Of a stretch of 64,000 nt of DNA, positions 52,642 to 61,964 are shown in pieces (position 1 is the first letter of the stretch; every line of letters starts with the position of its first letter). The position numbers were made by a program, and so were the translations under genes. Below the pieces are notes generated by a model. The model was given only the letters and a program-made list of their open reading frames with translations. It did not search any database and was not told the DNA's origin. This DNA comes from Pedobacter sp. HDW13 (lineage in GTDB: Bacteria; Bacteroidota; Bacteroidia; Sphingobacteriales; Sphingobacteriaceae), in contig NZ_CP049868.1 of assembly GCF_011303555.1 (NCBI RefSeq), positions 2,852,001-2,916,000 on the forward strand, given 5' to 3'.

Positions 52642-53205
52642 ATGAACTCTTGCTCAATTGCCTTTTCGGTGGCGCTTGCATTAATCGTCATCCTTTTTTT
52701 ATCGCTTAATAGCCGGCTTCTAGCCGCCTTAAAAGACATGAGTGTCTTGACAAGCGACCAGCGTTCCTACAGCCTTGCAAAGACTACGCTGTTTTTCTGG
52801 ACGGTGCTTGTCCTGCTTTCTATATGTTATTTAGGTATCGTTCTGGGCAAAGTCCCTGAGCTCAACGAAGGTGTTTTAGCCCTGCTTGGAATCGCTGCTG
52901 GCACTACAGCAACAGCAGCCACCATCGACTCTTTACAGAGTCAGGATCCAAAGATTGCACGCATCCAGGACACTTCGGAAACCGAAAATTTCTTTTTAGA
53001 TATCCTTTCAGATAAAGACGGGATCAGTACTACAAGACTGCAGACCTTTATTTTCAACATCATTTACGGCTGCTATTTTATATCGGTAGTTATCAGCGAT
53101 GAAAAGCTATTTCTTTTTCCCGCCAAAACACTTATGCTTCTTGGTATTAGTTCCGGTGCATATGCAGTGTTAAAAGTCACAGAAAACCGCCCTGTCACAA
53201 AATAG
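52642..53205 (+). CDS. Membrane protein with two related halves, unknown function
   Basis: 187 aa, about five TM segments (first at 7-25). Residues 45-100 (SLAKTTLFFWTVLVLLSICY, then LALLGIAAGTTATAATI) and 127-181 (STTRLQTFIFNIIYGCYFIS, then LMLLGISSGAYAVLK) look like two copies of one unit: an S/T-x-x-R/K-x-Q/T entry, two TMs and an L-GI-x-x-G exit. Between them DILSDKDGIS recalls the FLTDILSDGNGVSFHR-type link seen in unnamed membrane proteins of other bacteria. No function is known. First gene of a seven-gene same-strand cassette ending in a two-component system. Confidence 0.75.
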   Translation: MNSCSIAFSVALALIVILFLSLNSRLLAALKDMSVLTSDQRSYSLAKTTLFFWTVLVLLSICYLGIVLGKVPELNEGVLALLGIAAGTTATAATIDSLQSQDPKIARIQDTSETENFFLDILSDKDGISTTRLQTFIFNIIYGCYFISVVISDEKLFLFPAKTLMLLGISSGAYAVLKVTENRPVTK

Positions 53206-53284
53206 ATCTCAGGGAGCAAAACTGATATAATTGCTCAAAGAAAAAAATAAATCAATCTAAAATCAAACACTAAACTAAAACAAG

Positions 53285-53644
53285 ATGAAAGTTCAGAAAA
53301 AAACGAATCCGCTAGTCGAAATTCAACTGGCAGAAATGGGTCAGATCAGTTTGTCAATAGCAATAGGCAATGCACAAATCGGTGGAAACCAAGTGAAATT
53401 TACCGATTCAGACCAAATCTTCCACAAAGGAGATGTTAATAACCTGGCCCTTGGTGAGGCTGACAGTCTCCGTGGAAGAACTTTGGAGATTATCACCAAT
53501 GTGCTGGACATCAACCCTGGAACCAATAACATTATCGTCACCGATTATTTTTCTGGAGGTTCGCCCGGTCAAATCGTCACCACAGATACCGTATCAAATA
53601 GCGGGGACATCTGCTCGATTACCGCAACTTATAGGTTTAAATAG
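53285..53644 (+). CDS. Beta-rich protein of unknown function
   Basis: 119 aa, no signal peptide. The pattern of alternating hydrophobic residues with many Gly/Asn/Asp (ISLSIAIGNAQIGGNQVKFT; VLDINPGTNNIIVTDYFSGG) suggests an all-beta fold, ending in ITATYRFK. No family recognised. It is 79 bp after the membrane protein gene and 7 bp before the barrel-like gene. A cytoplasmic start makes it either cytosolic or exported by a route not visible in the sequence. Confidence 0.7.
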   Translation: MKVQKKTNPLVEIQLAEMGQISLSIAIGNAQIGGNQVKFTDSDQIFHKGDVNNLALGEADSLRGRTLEIITNVLDINPGTNNIIVTDYFSGGSPGQIVTTDTVSNSGDICSITATYRFK

Positions 53645-53651
53645 AAATCAC

Positions 53652-54577
53652 ATGAAAAAGATACTCCTGTTTACATTTACCTGCCTGGCGTTTTACGCGA
53701 ATGCGCAGGTCAAAATGAATGACCTCATCATTCCCGATGCGCCCGGATTAATCTTGGGAGATAAAGCCCCCTCAATGGTAAGCAAACCTTCCACACCAAG
53801 GGCATTCAGCGCAAGCTTAATGACCCTTGCTGAAGGTGGGGCGGTCGAGGTTTCACCATACTGGCTCAGTAATAAACCCAATTATACCTATAAAGATTTC
53901 ATCACCGAAAAATTTCCTTTTTGCAGACACTGACTTTTTCAGTAGCCACATATAAGGAAAAAAATACTTTTGGATTTGCCCCTGGTTTACGTGTTCAGCT
54001 GCTGCGGCTTTATAGTGAGCGTAGCCGCGAAAATCTTCAAAAGAAAGCAGCGGATCTTGTGTCGCTATTGAGTCAGGGAACAACAATAAATCTGGATTCC
54101 ATCAATAAAGCAAACGAGGCGCTGGATGAAGCTTCCCAGCAGGGACTCTTTGTTGTAGAGTTTGCAGCCGCAGTGCTTGGCAAATCAACAGAAGGTTACC
54201 TTAAGGATTTGGACTTTAACAAATCCGGCACCTGGTTAAATATCAAATGGCAGCCTGCAAAATTCCCGGTTGGCCTTGTCGGGCTGGCAAGATATTCATG
54301 GAAAAACAATACCTCCAGCCAGGACAGCTCAGCTTTGGATTTTGGTGCAGGCCTAAAGTTTACGAAAGCCAAATGGGATCTTTCTGCCGAGTATGTGAAT
54401 AGAAGGGAAACCGGGGGCAAGCACTATGAACGACTGGCCTTCGCGGTCAACTACGCCATAAGCGAGAATATAGTTTTAACGGGTTCTGTAGGTAAAGATA
54501 TATCAGGCGTCAATAACATCATTTCTTTATTGGGCTTTAAAGTTGGGCTATCAAGAAATGAAGCAAAAGATAAATAA
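53652..54577 (+). CDS. Secreted, possibly outer-membrane barrel-like protein (frameshifted in this sequence)
   Basis: ATG 53652 opens MKKILLFTFTCLAFYANA-Q, a clean signal peptide. Frame 1 ends at 53933 (FPFCRH) and frame 2 continues at about 53921 (LQTLTFSVATYKEKNTFGFA). One extra T in CCTTTTTGCAG gives KFPFLQTLTFSVATY and one protein of about 308 aa. C-terminal alternating strands (FPVGLVGLARYSWKN; LSAEYVNRRETGGKHYERLA; FAVNYAISENIVLTGSVGKD; LLGFKVGLS) look like outer membrane beta strands. Function unknown. The break falls in a homopolymer, so error is likely. Confidence 0.7.
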
Positions 54578-54711
54578 AAATCCAGCAAAATAAATTGTCA
54601 GATCTTCGTTTAAATTTGTTAATTTAACTCACAAGCAATTGACCTAAAATTACTTACGCGAGAACCATTAATAAATACGCTCTGACAATAAATCATCTAA
54701 ATCAAATTATT

Positions 54712-55320
54712 ATGGCAAAGAAAAACAAAACCATGAAGGTTCACGGCTATGACAGTGCTCAAAACGAAGTTGAGATCACCCGCGAACAGCCATTTTCCGA
54801 TGTAAGTACAGGTAAACATTACGGAATGCCTGTGACACCTGAAGCTTTCCTTAACATGATCAGGCGCTTCAAAGACCAGATGCAAAACCCGGACCCCAAA
54901 AATCCTTTTAAGGATGTACTTTGGGTAGAATTCAGTAAAGCCTCAATCTTTAGAATTCTTTCTCAGGAAGATTGCGAATACATCCGGTTTTATATGGCAA
55001 TCCCTGATGAGAGTTCGGGTAAGGCCAGCCTCTCCCTGCAAGGGGTAAAAGCCGACGGGAGTACCATCAAGCGAGAAATACTGGAAAGTATCGCCCAACA
55101 GATGGAAACCGATTCCACCGCCGAAGATCAGACCTTGACCATGCAGACCGAAAATTTGCCCCCACCTGTTGAGGAAAAAGGAAATGAAGGATCAACTTTT
55201 CACGGTGATCCTGTTAAATCGCTCAATGCGTTTATCTCCAAACCTGAATGGTCGTTCCAGAACAGAAGCTTTTCGGCGTTTATTTCCGACCTTCATGATT
55301 TTCAGATAGAGAAGTTCTAG
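54712..55320 (+). CDS. Soluble protein of unknown function in the cassette
   Basis: 202 aa, no signal or TM. Compact N-terminal half (residues 15-125) with KHYGMPVTPEAFLNMIRRFK and FRILSQEDCEYIRFYMAIPD; then an acidic, Gln/Glu/Pro-rich linker (about 126-165) and a C-terminal FQNRSFSAFISDLHDFQIEKF. I do not recognise the family. Two bp after its stop the multi-TM gene starts, so it probably belongs to that transcript together with the two-component genes. Confidence 0.7.
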   Translation: MAKKNKTMKVHGYDSAQNEVEITREQPFSDVSTGKHYGMPVTPEAFLNMIRRFKDQMQNPDPKNPFKDVLWVEFSKASIFRILSQEDCEYIRFYMAIPDESSGKASLSLQGVKADGSTIKREILESIAQQMETDSTAEDQTLTMQTENLPPPVEEKGNEGSTFHGDPVKSLNAFISKPEWSFQNRSFSAFISDLHDFQIEKF

Positions 55321-55322
55321 GC

Positions 55323-55976
55323 ATGTTCCGCTTACAGTACATTTATTACCTGCTGATGCTGGCGTGCTTTATTAGAAGTCTGTTTTATATAAAGTTTTAC
55401 AGGGTCAGGCTGCTGGCCCTGTTGCTGCTTATCTCCATTATAACGGAGATAATGGTAGAAATATGCATTTATAAAAAAACGAACTACTATATTTTTTACC
55501 ATATTTTCAATATCTGCGAATACACTTTTATAACCCTGATCCTTTATGACTGTATACCTTATCATCCGGTTAAAAAGGCAATGCAGATATCGATACCGGT
55601 TTTTGCGACCATTTCGGTATTGATCACCCTAAACCTACAGGATGTTTTAAAGTTGCCGAGCATCAGCAACAGTATTGAAGGCCTACTGGTAATTACCTGG
55701 TGCCTGACAACTATGTGGTCCATTGAGCCCACTGACGAACGGAGCATTTTTCGACGGTCCTCCTTCTGGATTGCACTGGCCTTCTTTGTGTATTTTATCG
55801 GTACGCTTCCATTTAATGCAATATACAACTCGATGATGGCAGTAAAATCGATGAAAATAAGTACCAGGGTTAATTTTTCAATAATCAATTCCATAGGCAA
55901 TTACGGATTGTATATCCTTTTGCTTATCGGTTTATCTCAATACAGATGGAAGAAATCTATTCAGCCATTATCATAA
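55323..55976 (+). CDS. Multi-TM membrane protein linked to a two-component system
   Basis: 217 aa with about seven TM segments (first at 5-22, last at 192-210). Conserved-looking features are the polar NICEYTFITLILYDC stretch and FIGTLPFNAIYNSM. No domain name fits. It overlaps the histidine kinase gene by 31 bp. The kinase has a single TM and no sensor domain, so this protein is a good candidate for its sensory input. Similar 7TM-kinase-regulator trios are seen in other Sphingobacteriaceae, but this is from memory, not a search. Confidence 0.78.
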   Translation: MFRLQYIYYLLMLACFIRSLFYIKFYRVRLLALLLLISIITEIMVEICIYKKTNYYIFYHIFNICEYTFITLILYDCIPYHPVKKAMQISIPVFATISVLITLNLQDVLKLPSISNSIEGLLVITWCLTTMWSIEPTDERSIFRRSSFWIALAFFVYFIGTLPFNAIYNSMMAVKSMKISTRVNFSIINSIGNYGLYILLLIGLSQYRWKKSIQPLS

Positions 55977-56725
55977 TATCAATGATTATTCTGGTGCTTT
56001 CTGGAGGTATTATTTTCGCAATCATCAATTATAAGGATAAACAGTCAAGGTTTTTGCTTGAAAAACGGGCTATGGAAGAGGAGTTTTCCGGTCAGCTGCT
56101 ACAGTCAAGGATAGAAGTCCAGGAAATTACTTTTGCCGCAATGTCAAAGGAACTGCATGATAATATCGGGCAGTTGTTGAGCAGTGCAAAAATGCATATT
56201 GGTTTGGCAGAAAGGGCATTCCCCCAAACCATCCCATTATTAAATGCCGCGAATGAAACAATTACAGATGCTATATCCGAACTTCGGTCACTTGCCAGAT
56301 CTTTGGACAGGGAATGGCTTGAACGCTTTGATCTTTTGACAAACCTAAAGGCCGAATGCCAGCGGCTTGGATCAAGCGGAGCATTTGAAATCACTTTTAT
56401 TCACCCTTCGAGAATATTAATGGCCCCTGATCGGCAGATCATACTCTTCAGGATCATACAGGAAGCCATACAAAATGCCATCCGCCATGCTAAACCAAAA
56501 TACTTGTTCATCCATATCCTCACCGCTGATGACCAAGATGCTCTTAACATCAAAATCAGTGATGATGGCCCGGGTTTCACTGAACTGGAAGAAGCAGGAT
56601 TGGGAATGAGTAACATGCGGCAAAGGAGCCTTTTGCTTAAAGGAAAAATAGAATGGATTAATACCGGACAAGGAACCCAGGTTAATATAGAATTACCACT
56701 AAATGACATTCCACATGAAAGTTAA
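55946..56725 (+). CDS. Sensor histidine kinase (NarL/LytS-type, HisKA_3)
   Basis: 259 aa. One TM (about 6-27), then a HisKA_3 dimerisation helix with H-box MSKELHDNIGQLLSSAK (phospho-His at 71), and a HATPase_c domain: N-box FRIIQEAIQNAIRHAKP (about 162-178), G1 ISDDGPGF (about 205) and G2 GLGMSNMRQRS (about 218). It lacks a periplasmic sensing loop. Overlaps the 7TM gene by 31 bp and the regulator by 23 bp, so the three are translationally coupled. Confidence 0.93.
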   Translation: MEEIYSAIIIISMIILVLSGGIIFAIINYKDKQSRFLLEKRAMEEEFSGQLLQSRIEVQEITFAAMSKELHDNIGQLLSSAKMHIGLAERAFPQTIPLLNAANETITDAISELRSLARSLDREWLERFDLLTNLKAECQRLGSSGAFEITFIHPSRILMAPDRQIILFRIIQEAIQNAIRHAKPKYLFIHILTADDQDALNIKISDDGPGFTELEEAGLGMSNMRQRSLLLKGKIEWINTGQGTQVNIELPLNDIPHES

Positions 56726-57362
56726 TATAGGATTGGTCGACGACCATTTGATTTTTTTGGAATCGCTGGCGTTTATGCTGGAGAGTTTCAAGGACTACAA
56801 TATCTGCGTTAAGGCCACAAATGGAGAGGACTTGCAGCGAAAAATGAAGGGTCTTGATAATTCGCCCGACATGATGCTCATCGATGTAAATATGCCGGTA
56901 ATGGACGGTATTGCGACAGCGAAGTGGATGAGGGAAAATCATCCTGTAACGAAGCTTGTGGCACTCTCGATGAACAATACTGACCAGGCAATAATTGAAA
57001 TGCTCCGTGCCGGGTGCTGTTCCTATCTGCTGAAAGACACCCATCCAAATGTTTTTGAAACTGCTTTAGCTGCAATAAATAAGAGCGGTGAATTTAGCGG
57101 TGACATCAGTCATCACAAACTAAAGGCCTTGATCAGTTATAAGGAAGAGAAAAAAGAGGTATTTAGCGAAAGGGAGATTGTTTTTTTAGAACTGGCCTGC
57201 AGTGATATGACTTATAAGGAAATTGCTGCTAAAATGTTCCTCAGTGAGCGTACCATTGATGGTTATCGCGAAAAACTATTTGAAAAGCTCCAGGTCCAAA
57301 GCCGTGTTGGGATGGCGCTAGAAGCCATCAGGCGAAATATCGTTCAGCTGAAAAAGACCTAA
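56703..57362 (+). CDS. LuxR/NarL-family response regulator
   Basis: 219 aa. Receiver domain at about 6-125, with acidic pocket LVDDH and phospho-acceptor Asp61 in MLIDVNMPVMDG, Lys in LLKDTHP; LuxR_C helix-turn-helix at about 150-205 (FSEREIVFLELACSDMTYKEI, then SERTIDGYREKLFEKL). ATG 56715 (MKVNIGLVDDH) is an alternative start and the family usually begins there. Cognate of the overlapping kinase. Likely controls this cassette. Confidence 0.93.
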   Translation: MTFHMKVNIGLVDDHLIFLESLAFMLESFKDYNICVKATNGEDLQRKMKGLDNSPDMMLIDVNMPVMDGIATAKWMRENHPVTKLVALSMNNTDQAIIEMLRAGCCSYLLKDTHPNVFETALAAINKSGEFSGDISHHKLKALISYKEEKKEVFSEREIVFLELACSDMTYKEIAAKMFLSERTIDGYREKLFEKLQVQSRVGMALEAIRRNIVQLKKT

Positions 57363-57502
57363 TTATGCTGTAAGCCTTGGGCATTTCACTTAAATGGGAA
57401 GTTTAAGTGCAGGTTTTACTTCTTCACCAATACCATGTTTTATTAGAACTTATTTTCCTTAGCTTTTAAGACTACGCTGAACACCTATTTATTTGATCCT
57501 TA

Positions 57503-58048
57503 CTATAATTTTATTGAATGCAATATAGGCTTATATTTCACCTGCAAAATTTTTTCAACTATACTTCTGAGATAGTCGCCATCTTTGGATTGGTCACCAA
57601 GTGGTAAATAATAGAAATCAACCTCGCCACGGTAGTTTTTAAAAGCTTCTTTATATCTGGGGTGCCCCCAGGCATTACAGGACTCTAATAAATGCTGATA
57701 TATTCTTTCGCTTAAATTTTTGCTCACCCCAATATATATACATTCCGTTTTTTGATTTTTAATAAAATAAGCATATACACCCGCAAGGTTTTTTACAGAC
57801 TCAAATTTCCTTCTGATCTGTTGGTATGTAGTAACTCCATAATGTTCAAAACATTCTTCTCCATGGCAGATAGTTAGCGATTTCCATGGGCCTTCTCCAA
57901 TGTTGCCAAGCATTCTTTTATCTAAAAACTCTATAAAATCTTCGTTACTGATGAGGTTCTCATGAGTGATATTGAGTTTTTCTTCCATTTTAATGTCTTT
58001 TATCCACAAGGGTCTTCGAAGCGGTAAATTCTTTTTTATTGACATCAT
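57503..58048 (-). CDS. GIY-YIG nuclease domain protein
   Basis: 181 aa. The GIY-YIG core is at about 85-165: GVYAYFIKNQKTECIYIGVSKNLSERI carries both the GVY and YIG strand motifs (split as GVYAYF and CIYIGVSKNLSERIYQHL), with the following Arg and, further on, Glu in IVEKILQVKYKP. An N-terminal region of about 80 residues is unique. The start at 58048 adds MMSIKKNLPLRRPLW before M-E-E-K (57988); either is possible. Such single-domain proteins occur as orphan nucleases in mobile regions. Confidence 0.8.
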   Translation of the reverse strand: MMSIKKNLPLRRPLWIKDIKMEEKLNITHENLISNEDFIEFLDKRMLGNIGEGPWKSLTICHGEECFEHYGVTTYQQIRRKFESVKNLAGVYAYFIKNQKTECIYIGVSKNLSERIYQHLLESCNAWGHPRYKEAFKNYRGEVDFYYLPLGDQSKDGDYLRSIVEKILQVKYKPILHSIKL

Positions 58049-58156
58049 CTCTTATACCAGTGCTCAAGTATTTGTAACGCTTTGATGCTGAAATAATCTC
58101 CAAGGTGTTAAATTATATGAATTATATGGCTTATGAAATCGTTTCCCCTGCTGAAA

Positions 58157-58426
58157 TCAAAGGACTTTTGTGACGTTGTTATTCTCAACTAGCCATATTT
58201 CGCAGGGAAATTTTTTGTTAAGGAAATTGAAAAGTTCTTTTGCATTTTCAAACCAAGCTATATGTAGTGATTCAATTATGGCCATACTGAAAACAGGCCT
58301 CCCTTTCTCATAATAGCCTTTATAATAATAAGTAGTATCAGAGTTGCTTTCTCCAATAATCCAGAATTTCTCGGATAAGACCAACTGTAAAGGGAAACCC
58401 GTATCAGACCTACGTCGAACTATCAT
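58157..58426 (-). CDS. Short protein of unknown function, uncertain
   Basis: 89 aa. Aromatic-rich and mixed (WIIGESNSDTTYYYKGYYEK; IIESLHIAWFENAKELF), with a plausible codon pattern but no recognised family. It might be a fragment of a longer protein. Neighbours are the GIY-YIG gene and an outer membrane protein, all on the minus strand. Confidence 0.45.
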   Translation of the reverse strand: MIVRRRSDTGFPLQLVLSEKFWIIGESNSDTTYYYKGYYEKGRPVFSMAIIESLHIAWFENAKELFNFLNKKFPCEIWLVENNNVTKVL

Positions 58427-58518
58427 CTTTCTTTTTATGTAAGCACTTGAATTGTAAATATGGTTATTCGATTGACTAGTACACTATCCAATAGCTTCTG
58501 TTTGTAGGATGAATATTT

Positions 58519-60954
58519 CTACAATCTCCCGCTTTCATCAGCACTGCTTTTCTCATAAGTGCTTTTTTTGAAGGCTTTTCCAGATCTAAAATTGTATCTC
58601 AAAGAAAAATATAGTTTTCTCGTCTGAAATTTTGGATTCCTGGTAATTGCCTGATTGTTGTAATAACTGGTGATGTGTGGGTTGCTGCTAAAGAATATGT
58701 CTTCAAGGTTGACATTGATCGCCAACTTATTCTTTAGCGTCTTTTTTGAAATTCCTGCTGAAATATCTCCATAACCTTTTGTGATGGTATTAGCATAGAT
58801 GCTGCGGGGAGTATAGTATGTGCTCAGGGACAGCGATAGTGTTTTATTGATTTCAAAATCATTGCTGTTCTGGAAAACGAATGTACCTTTTTGGATCTGA
58901 TACTGATCCCCGGTTACCTGTTTAAATTGTAACAGTAGGGAGTTGTTTGTTGTCCAGAATTTTGTGATGTCGAATGGCGCTGAGAGGTTTACATTGTAAA
59001 GCCTTGTATTGCCCACATTTTCCCATGTCTGGTAGAGGATATCTGATTGATCTACAGATACAATCCTTTGAATCTGGCAACTTAGATTAGAATATAGTAG
59101 ACTTAAATTATATCTGTTCTTTAATGTAAACGTCAGTTGTAGATTGTCCGCAAATGATGGTCTTAAATTGGGATTTCCTGTCGAGATGGTATTGTTGTCT
59201 ACATAAAATATGTAAGGATTCAAAGTTGAGTAAGAGGGCCTGGCAATTCTCCTGTTGTAAGTGAGTGAGAGATTATAGTATTTTTTTTGGTCTAAATCCC
59301 TGCCAAAATAAATGGAGGGAAAGATGTTGAAGTATTTTCGTTGATTGTCCATTTGGTTTCCTAACGAGTGAAGTGAAGTGAGAATGTCTGTTGCCTCGCC
59401 TCTTAAGCCAAGTCTGTAATTTAGGTTTAGAAACTTTCCACTTCCTTCAATAAATCCTGCCGTGATCATTTCGTCGTACAGATAATTGAAACTGGATTTC
59501 GGATCTGTGAAAAATCCATTGCCTGTAAAAAGCTCAATAGAATTGTCGGTATTTATATATGATTTTGATATGCGGCCACCAAAATTCAGTTCATGCCCGC
59601 CTTTAAATACTTTCAGGTACTTAATATCACCGGTGTAAATTCTGGAATGGCTCGGAAAGATAAAATTGTAGAGTGTATCAGATAAAAGGTTGTTGAGGTC
59701 GTCTCTGAAAGAGCTTTCGATTTCACTGGACTCTTTTTTGCTGTTTGTTGTGAAATCGCCATTTACACTCAGCCTCGACTTTAATGAGTCGGTATATAAA
59801 CGGTAGTTGATACCGAAGTTGTGGTATCCGACCTTCGATATATTGTTGAACTGGCCAGCAGATCTTACTGTATTTGTAGGTCCTGTATTTTTTATCAGCG
59901 CCTCGCTCAGACTCGATTCTTTTTCAGTTGCATAGTTGCCATTGTAATTAATACTAATGTTTTGCCTGGCATCTACATCATATGCAAGCCCTAAATTAAG
60001 GTTGGTTTGGTTCCCCCTTGTTATCCGCTCCGTTTCAGAAGAGAAGGAGGTGCCTGAAATGAGTGTCCTGAACTGTTCATCTGTGAAATACTCTTTTCTT
60101 ACCTGGTAGCTATATTTAGCACTCAACTGGATTTTGTCTTTCTTTAGGTTAATATTCGCATATGGACTGGTAGAGGGGTACCGGCCCAATCCAAATGATT
60201 GCTGACCTCCAAGGTAACCTGTTATGCCATCAACTGTTGTTTTTTTTATATTGATATTGATAATTCCTCCCAAGCCTTCGGCCGAAAATTCAGAAGAGGG
60301 GGTGCCAAGAATCTCAATGTTTTTAAGCTCTCCGGCATTTATATTTGCCAGATAGTTTTTCAAGGCATTGCCCGTCATTTTCAATGGTTGCCCGTCGAGA
60401 TAAATTCTTACACCGGAAACACCATTGATGAATATTTCATTGTTCATAACCTGGATCCCTGGTGCATACTGTAAGATCTGGTTAAAGTTCTTCCCTTGCA
60501 GGGCGTCATTGCCCTCTACATTGACGATCAGTTTATCATTTTTTCTGGAGATAAGTGGACGCCGACCCACTACATCAACACCATTCAGGATATTTATCTT
60601 TTCTTGAAGCAAGAATACGTATAGGCTGTCTGTTGTATTTTTGAAAGAGAACCTGCCCTTGTAGGTAAATGTTGAGGTATGGGAGATTTCAATTAGGAAA
60701 TAGTCGGCCGGACCTAGATTATCTATGGTAAAAAGTCCGTTTTTGTCCGACGTCCTGGTAACTGTAGGATTTGTCGAGTTTGTTGGAGAGAATATCTTTA
60801 TGTAGGCATCGGCTAATGCTATGGATTTTCCGGTTTCAACTTTCCCCTTGAAAACTTTGCTTTGGGCAAATGCTTTGATATCGAGGAATAGCAGGATAAG
60901 TAAAAAGACTTTTAAAAATTTTAAGGCGGATATAGTCATTAGTTCAAAGTTCAT
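58519..60954 (-). CDS. Outer membrane beta-barrel protein (TonB-dependent-receptor-like)
   Basis: 811 aa. Signal peptide (about 30 residues, ending IKAFA-Q), a CarboxypepD_reg-like domain (about 32-110: FKGKVETGKSIALADAYIKI), then plug-like segments (QGKNFNQILQYAPGIQVMNN; INGVSGVRIYLDGQPLKMTG; IEILGTPSSEFSAEGLGGIINI) and a long barrel (about 240-800) ending FSLRYNFRSGKAFKK. This is the OMP_b-brl_3 type without an evident TonB box. Such proteins often move small ligands or act as receptors. No SusD partner and no ECF sigma/anti-sigma pair adjoin it. Confidence 0.88.
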   Translation of the reverse strand: MNFELMTISALKFLKVFLLILLFLDIKAFAQSKVFKGKVETGKSIALADAYIKIFSPTNSTNPTVTRTSDKNGLFTIDNLGPADYFLIEISHTSTFTYKGRFSFKNTTDSLYVFLLQEKINILNGVDVVGRRPLISRKNDKLIVNVEGNDALQGKNFNQILQYAPGIQVMNNEIFINGVSGVRIYLDGQPLKMTGNALKNYLANINAGELKNIEILGTPSSEFSAEGLGGIININIKKTTVDGITGYLGGQQSFGLGRYPSTSPYANINLKKDKIQLSAKYSYQVRKEYFTDEQFRTLISGTSFSSETERITRGNQTNLNLGLAYDVDARQNISINYNGNYATEKESSLSEALIKNTGPTNTVRSAGQFNNISKVGYHNFGINYRLYTDSLKSRLSVNGDFTTNSKKESSEIESSFRDDLNNLLSDTLYNFIFPSHSRIYTGDIKYLKVFKGGHELNFGGRISKSYINTDNSIELFTGNGFFTDPKSSFNYLYDEMITAGFIEGSGKFLNLNYRLGLRGEATDILTSLHSLGNQMDNQRKYFNIFPSIYFGRDLDQKKYYNLSLTYNRRIARPSYSTLNPYIFYVDNNTISTGNPNLRPSFADNLQLTFTLKNRYNLSLLYSNLSCQIQRIVSVDQSDILYQTWENVGNTRLYNVNLSAPFDITKFWTTNNSLLLQFKQVTGDQYQIQKGTFVFQNSNDFEINKTLSLSLSTYYTPRSIYANTITKGYGDISAGISKKTLKNKLAINVNLEDIFFSSNPHITSYYNNQAITRNPKFQTRKLYFSLRYNFRSGKAFKKSTYEKSSADESGRL

Positions 60955-61069
60955 TCATGTCAAAGTCCCTGCATAAATAGTAATATTCTGGGATAGATAT
61001 GTCGTAAATCTTTTATTAAACGATAAAGTATCCTGTCTCTTTGATCAGGTATGCTAATCCATCAACCCG

Positions 61070-61327
61070 ATGGAACGTCGTAGTTTAAGCAGGAAAAGTG
61101 TCTTATTTTACCGTAATGAGCGGGCCCGCCCTGCATTTGTGTTTGAAAAGCAAAAAACGAGTACAAATCCACAAACATTTATTACCATCTTATATCCCTA
61201 TAGCGGTAATACTGCCCCTGCAATCTTGGTAAAAGAAAATGCAGGCAACGATTTCGCTGGCGGGCATTTAAATCTGAGCCTTACAATTAACAGTAAGGTA
61301 AAACAGATAAAAGCAAATTTGAAATAG
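61070..61327 (+). CDS. Short ORF resembling the C-terminus of a polysaccharide lyase, possible remnant
   Basis: 85 aa from ATG 61070, with an in-frame stop codon only a few codons upstream. The product (FVFEKQKTSTNPQTFITILYPY; GGHLNLSLTINSKVKQIKANL) resembles the C-terminal beta-sandwich end of heparinase II/III-type polysaccharide lyases rather than an independent protein. I regard it as a possible remnant; a real small protein cannot be ruled out. Confidence 0.4.
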   Translation: MERRSLSRKSVLFYRNERARPAFVFEKQKTSTNPQTFITILYPYSGNTAPAILVKENAGNDFAGGHLNLSLTINSKVKQIKANLK

Positions 61328-61964
61328 TGTACCATAATAAGGTTTTTCTTCATTAATACAGAACTTAAGCCTAAGCCTATCCATAGAGCAGCCACCACAT
61401 CTGGTGGTTGCTCTTATTGGTGCATACCTCCGGATTTTAGCACCAGATCTTTTCAATTATTCCAGCCCAATTACTTTCGCTTAGCTATTGAAAAAATAGT
61501 TACCAGACATCATTTTTGATCAATTAAAACGCACCTCGTTTTTCAATTCCAAGATCTCTTACATGGTCAATTCAAATATTTTCCTCTTTGTAGTCTTACG
61601 TTTACGGCTAGAAAAACAAATTGTAAACGGTCCGGAAACAATGCTATTCATCTTTTTTTTCTGTAAACACCTACTCAAAACAGGTTGTGCGTTGTTGTTA
61701 TATTATTGATAATCAATACGTTGATTGCCTTAAGTATATGTGCGTATTTATAAATTTCTTTATCTTTTTTCATAACTATTTCTTTGTAGTAGGAAAATAA
61801 AGCGATTTATTTTTCAAAAACCGTCCCCTCCCCAACATCCCATAAGTAGTTAACTGTCGAGCGCACGGTTCGGCTATTTTATGTAATGCTGAAACTACAA
61901 AAGATAGAATTTTTTAAAGCCGTAGGTCATTAATCTATGGTGCGCAAACAATAACAAATAATAA
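61328..61964. other. Long leader region upstream of the collagen-like gene
   Basis: About 640 bp, T/A-rich, with no frame of note. Contains pyrimidine-rich tracts (61640-61660, 61755-61790). The promoter for the collagen-like gene should lie within it; no unambiguous TTTG/TAnnTTTG pair was picked out. Confidence 0.45.
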
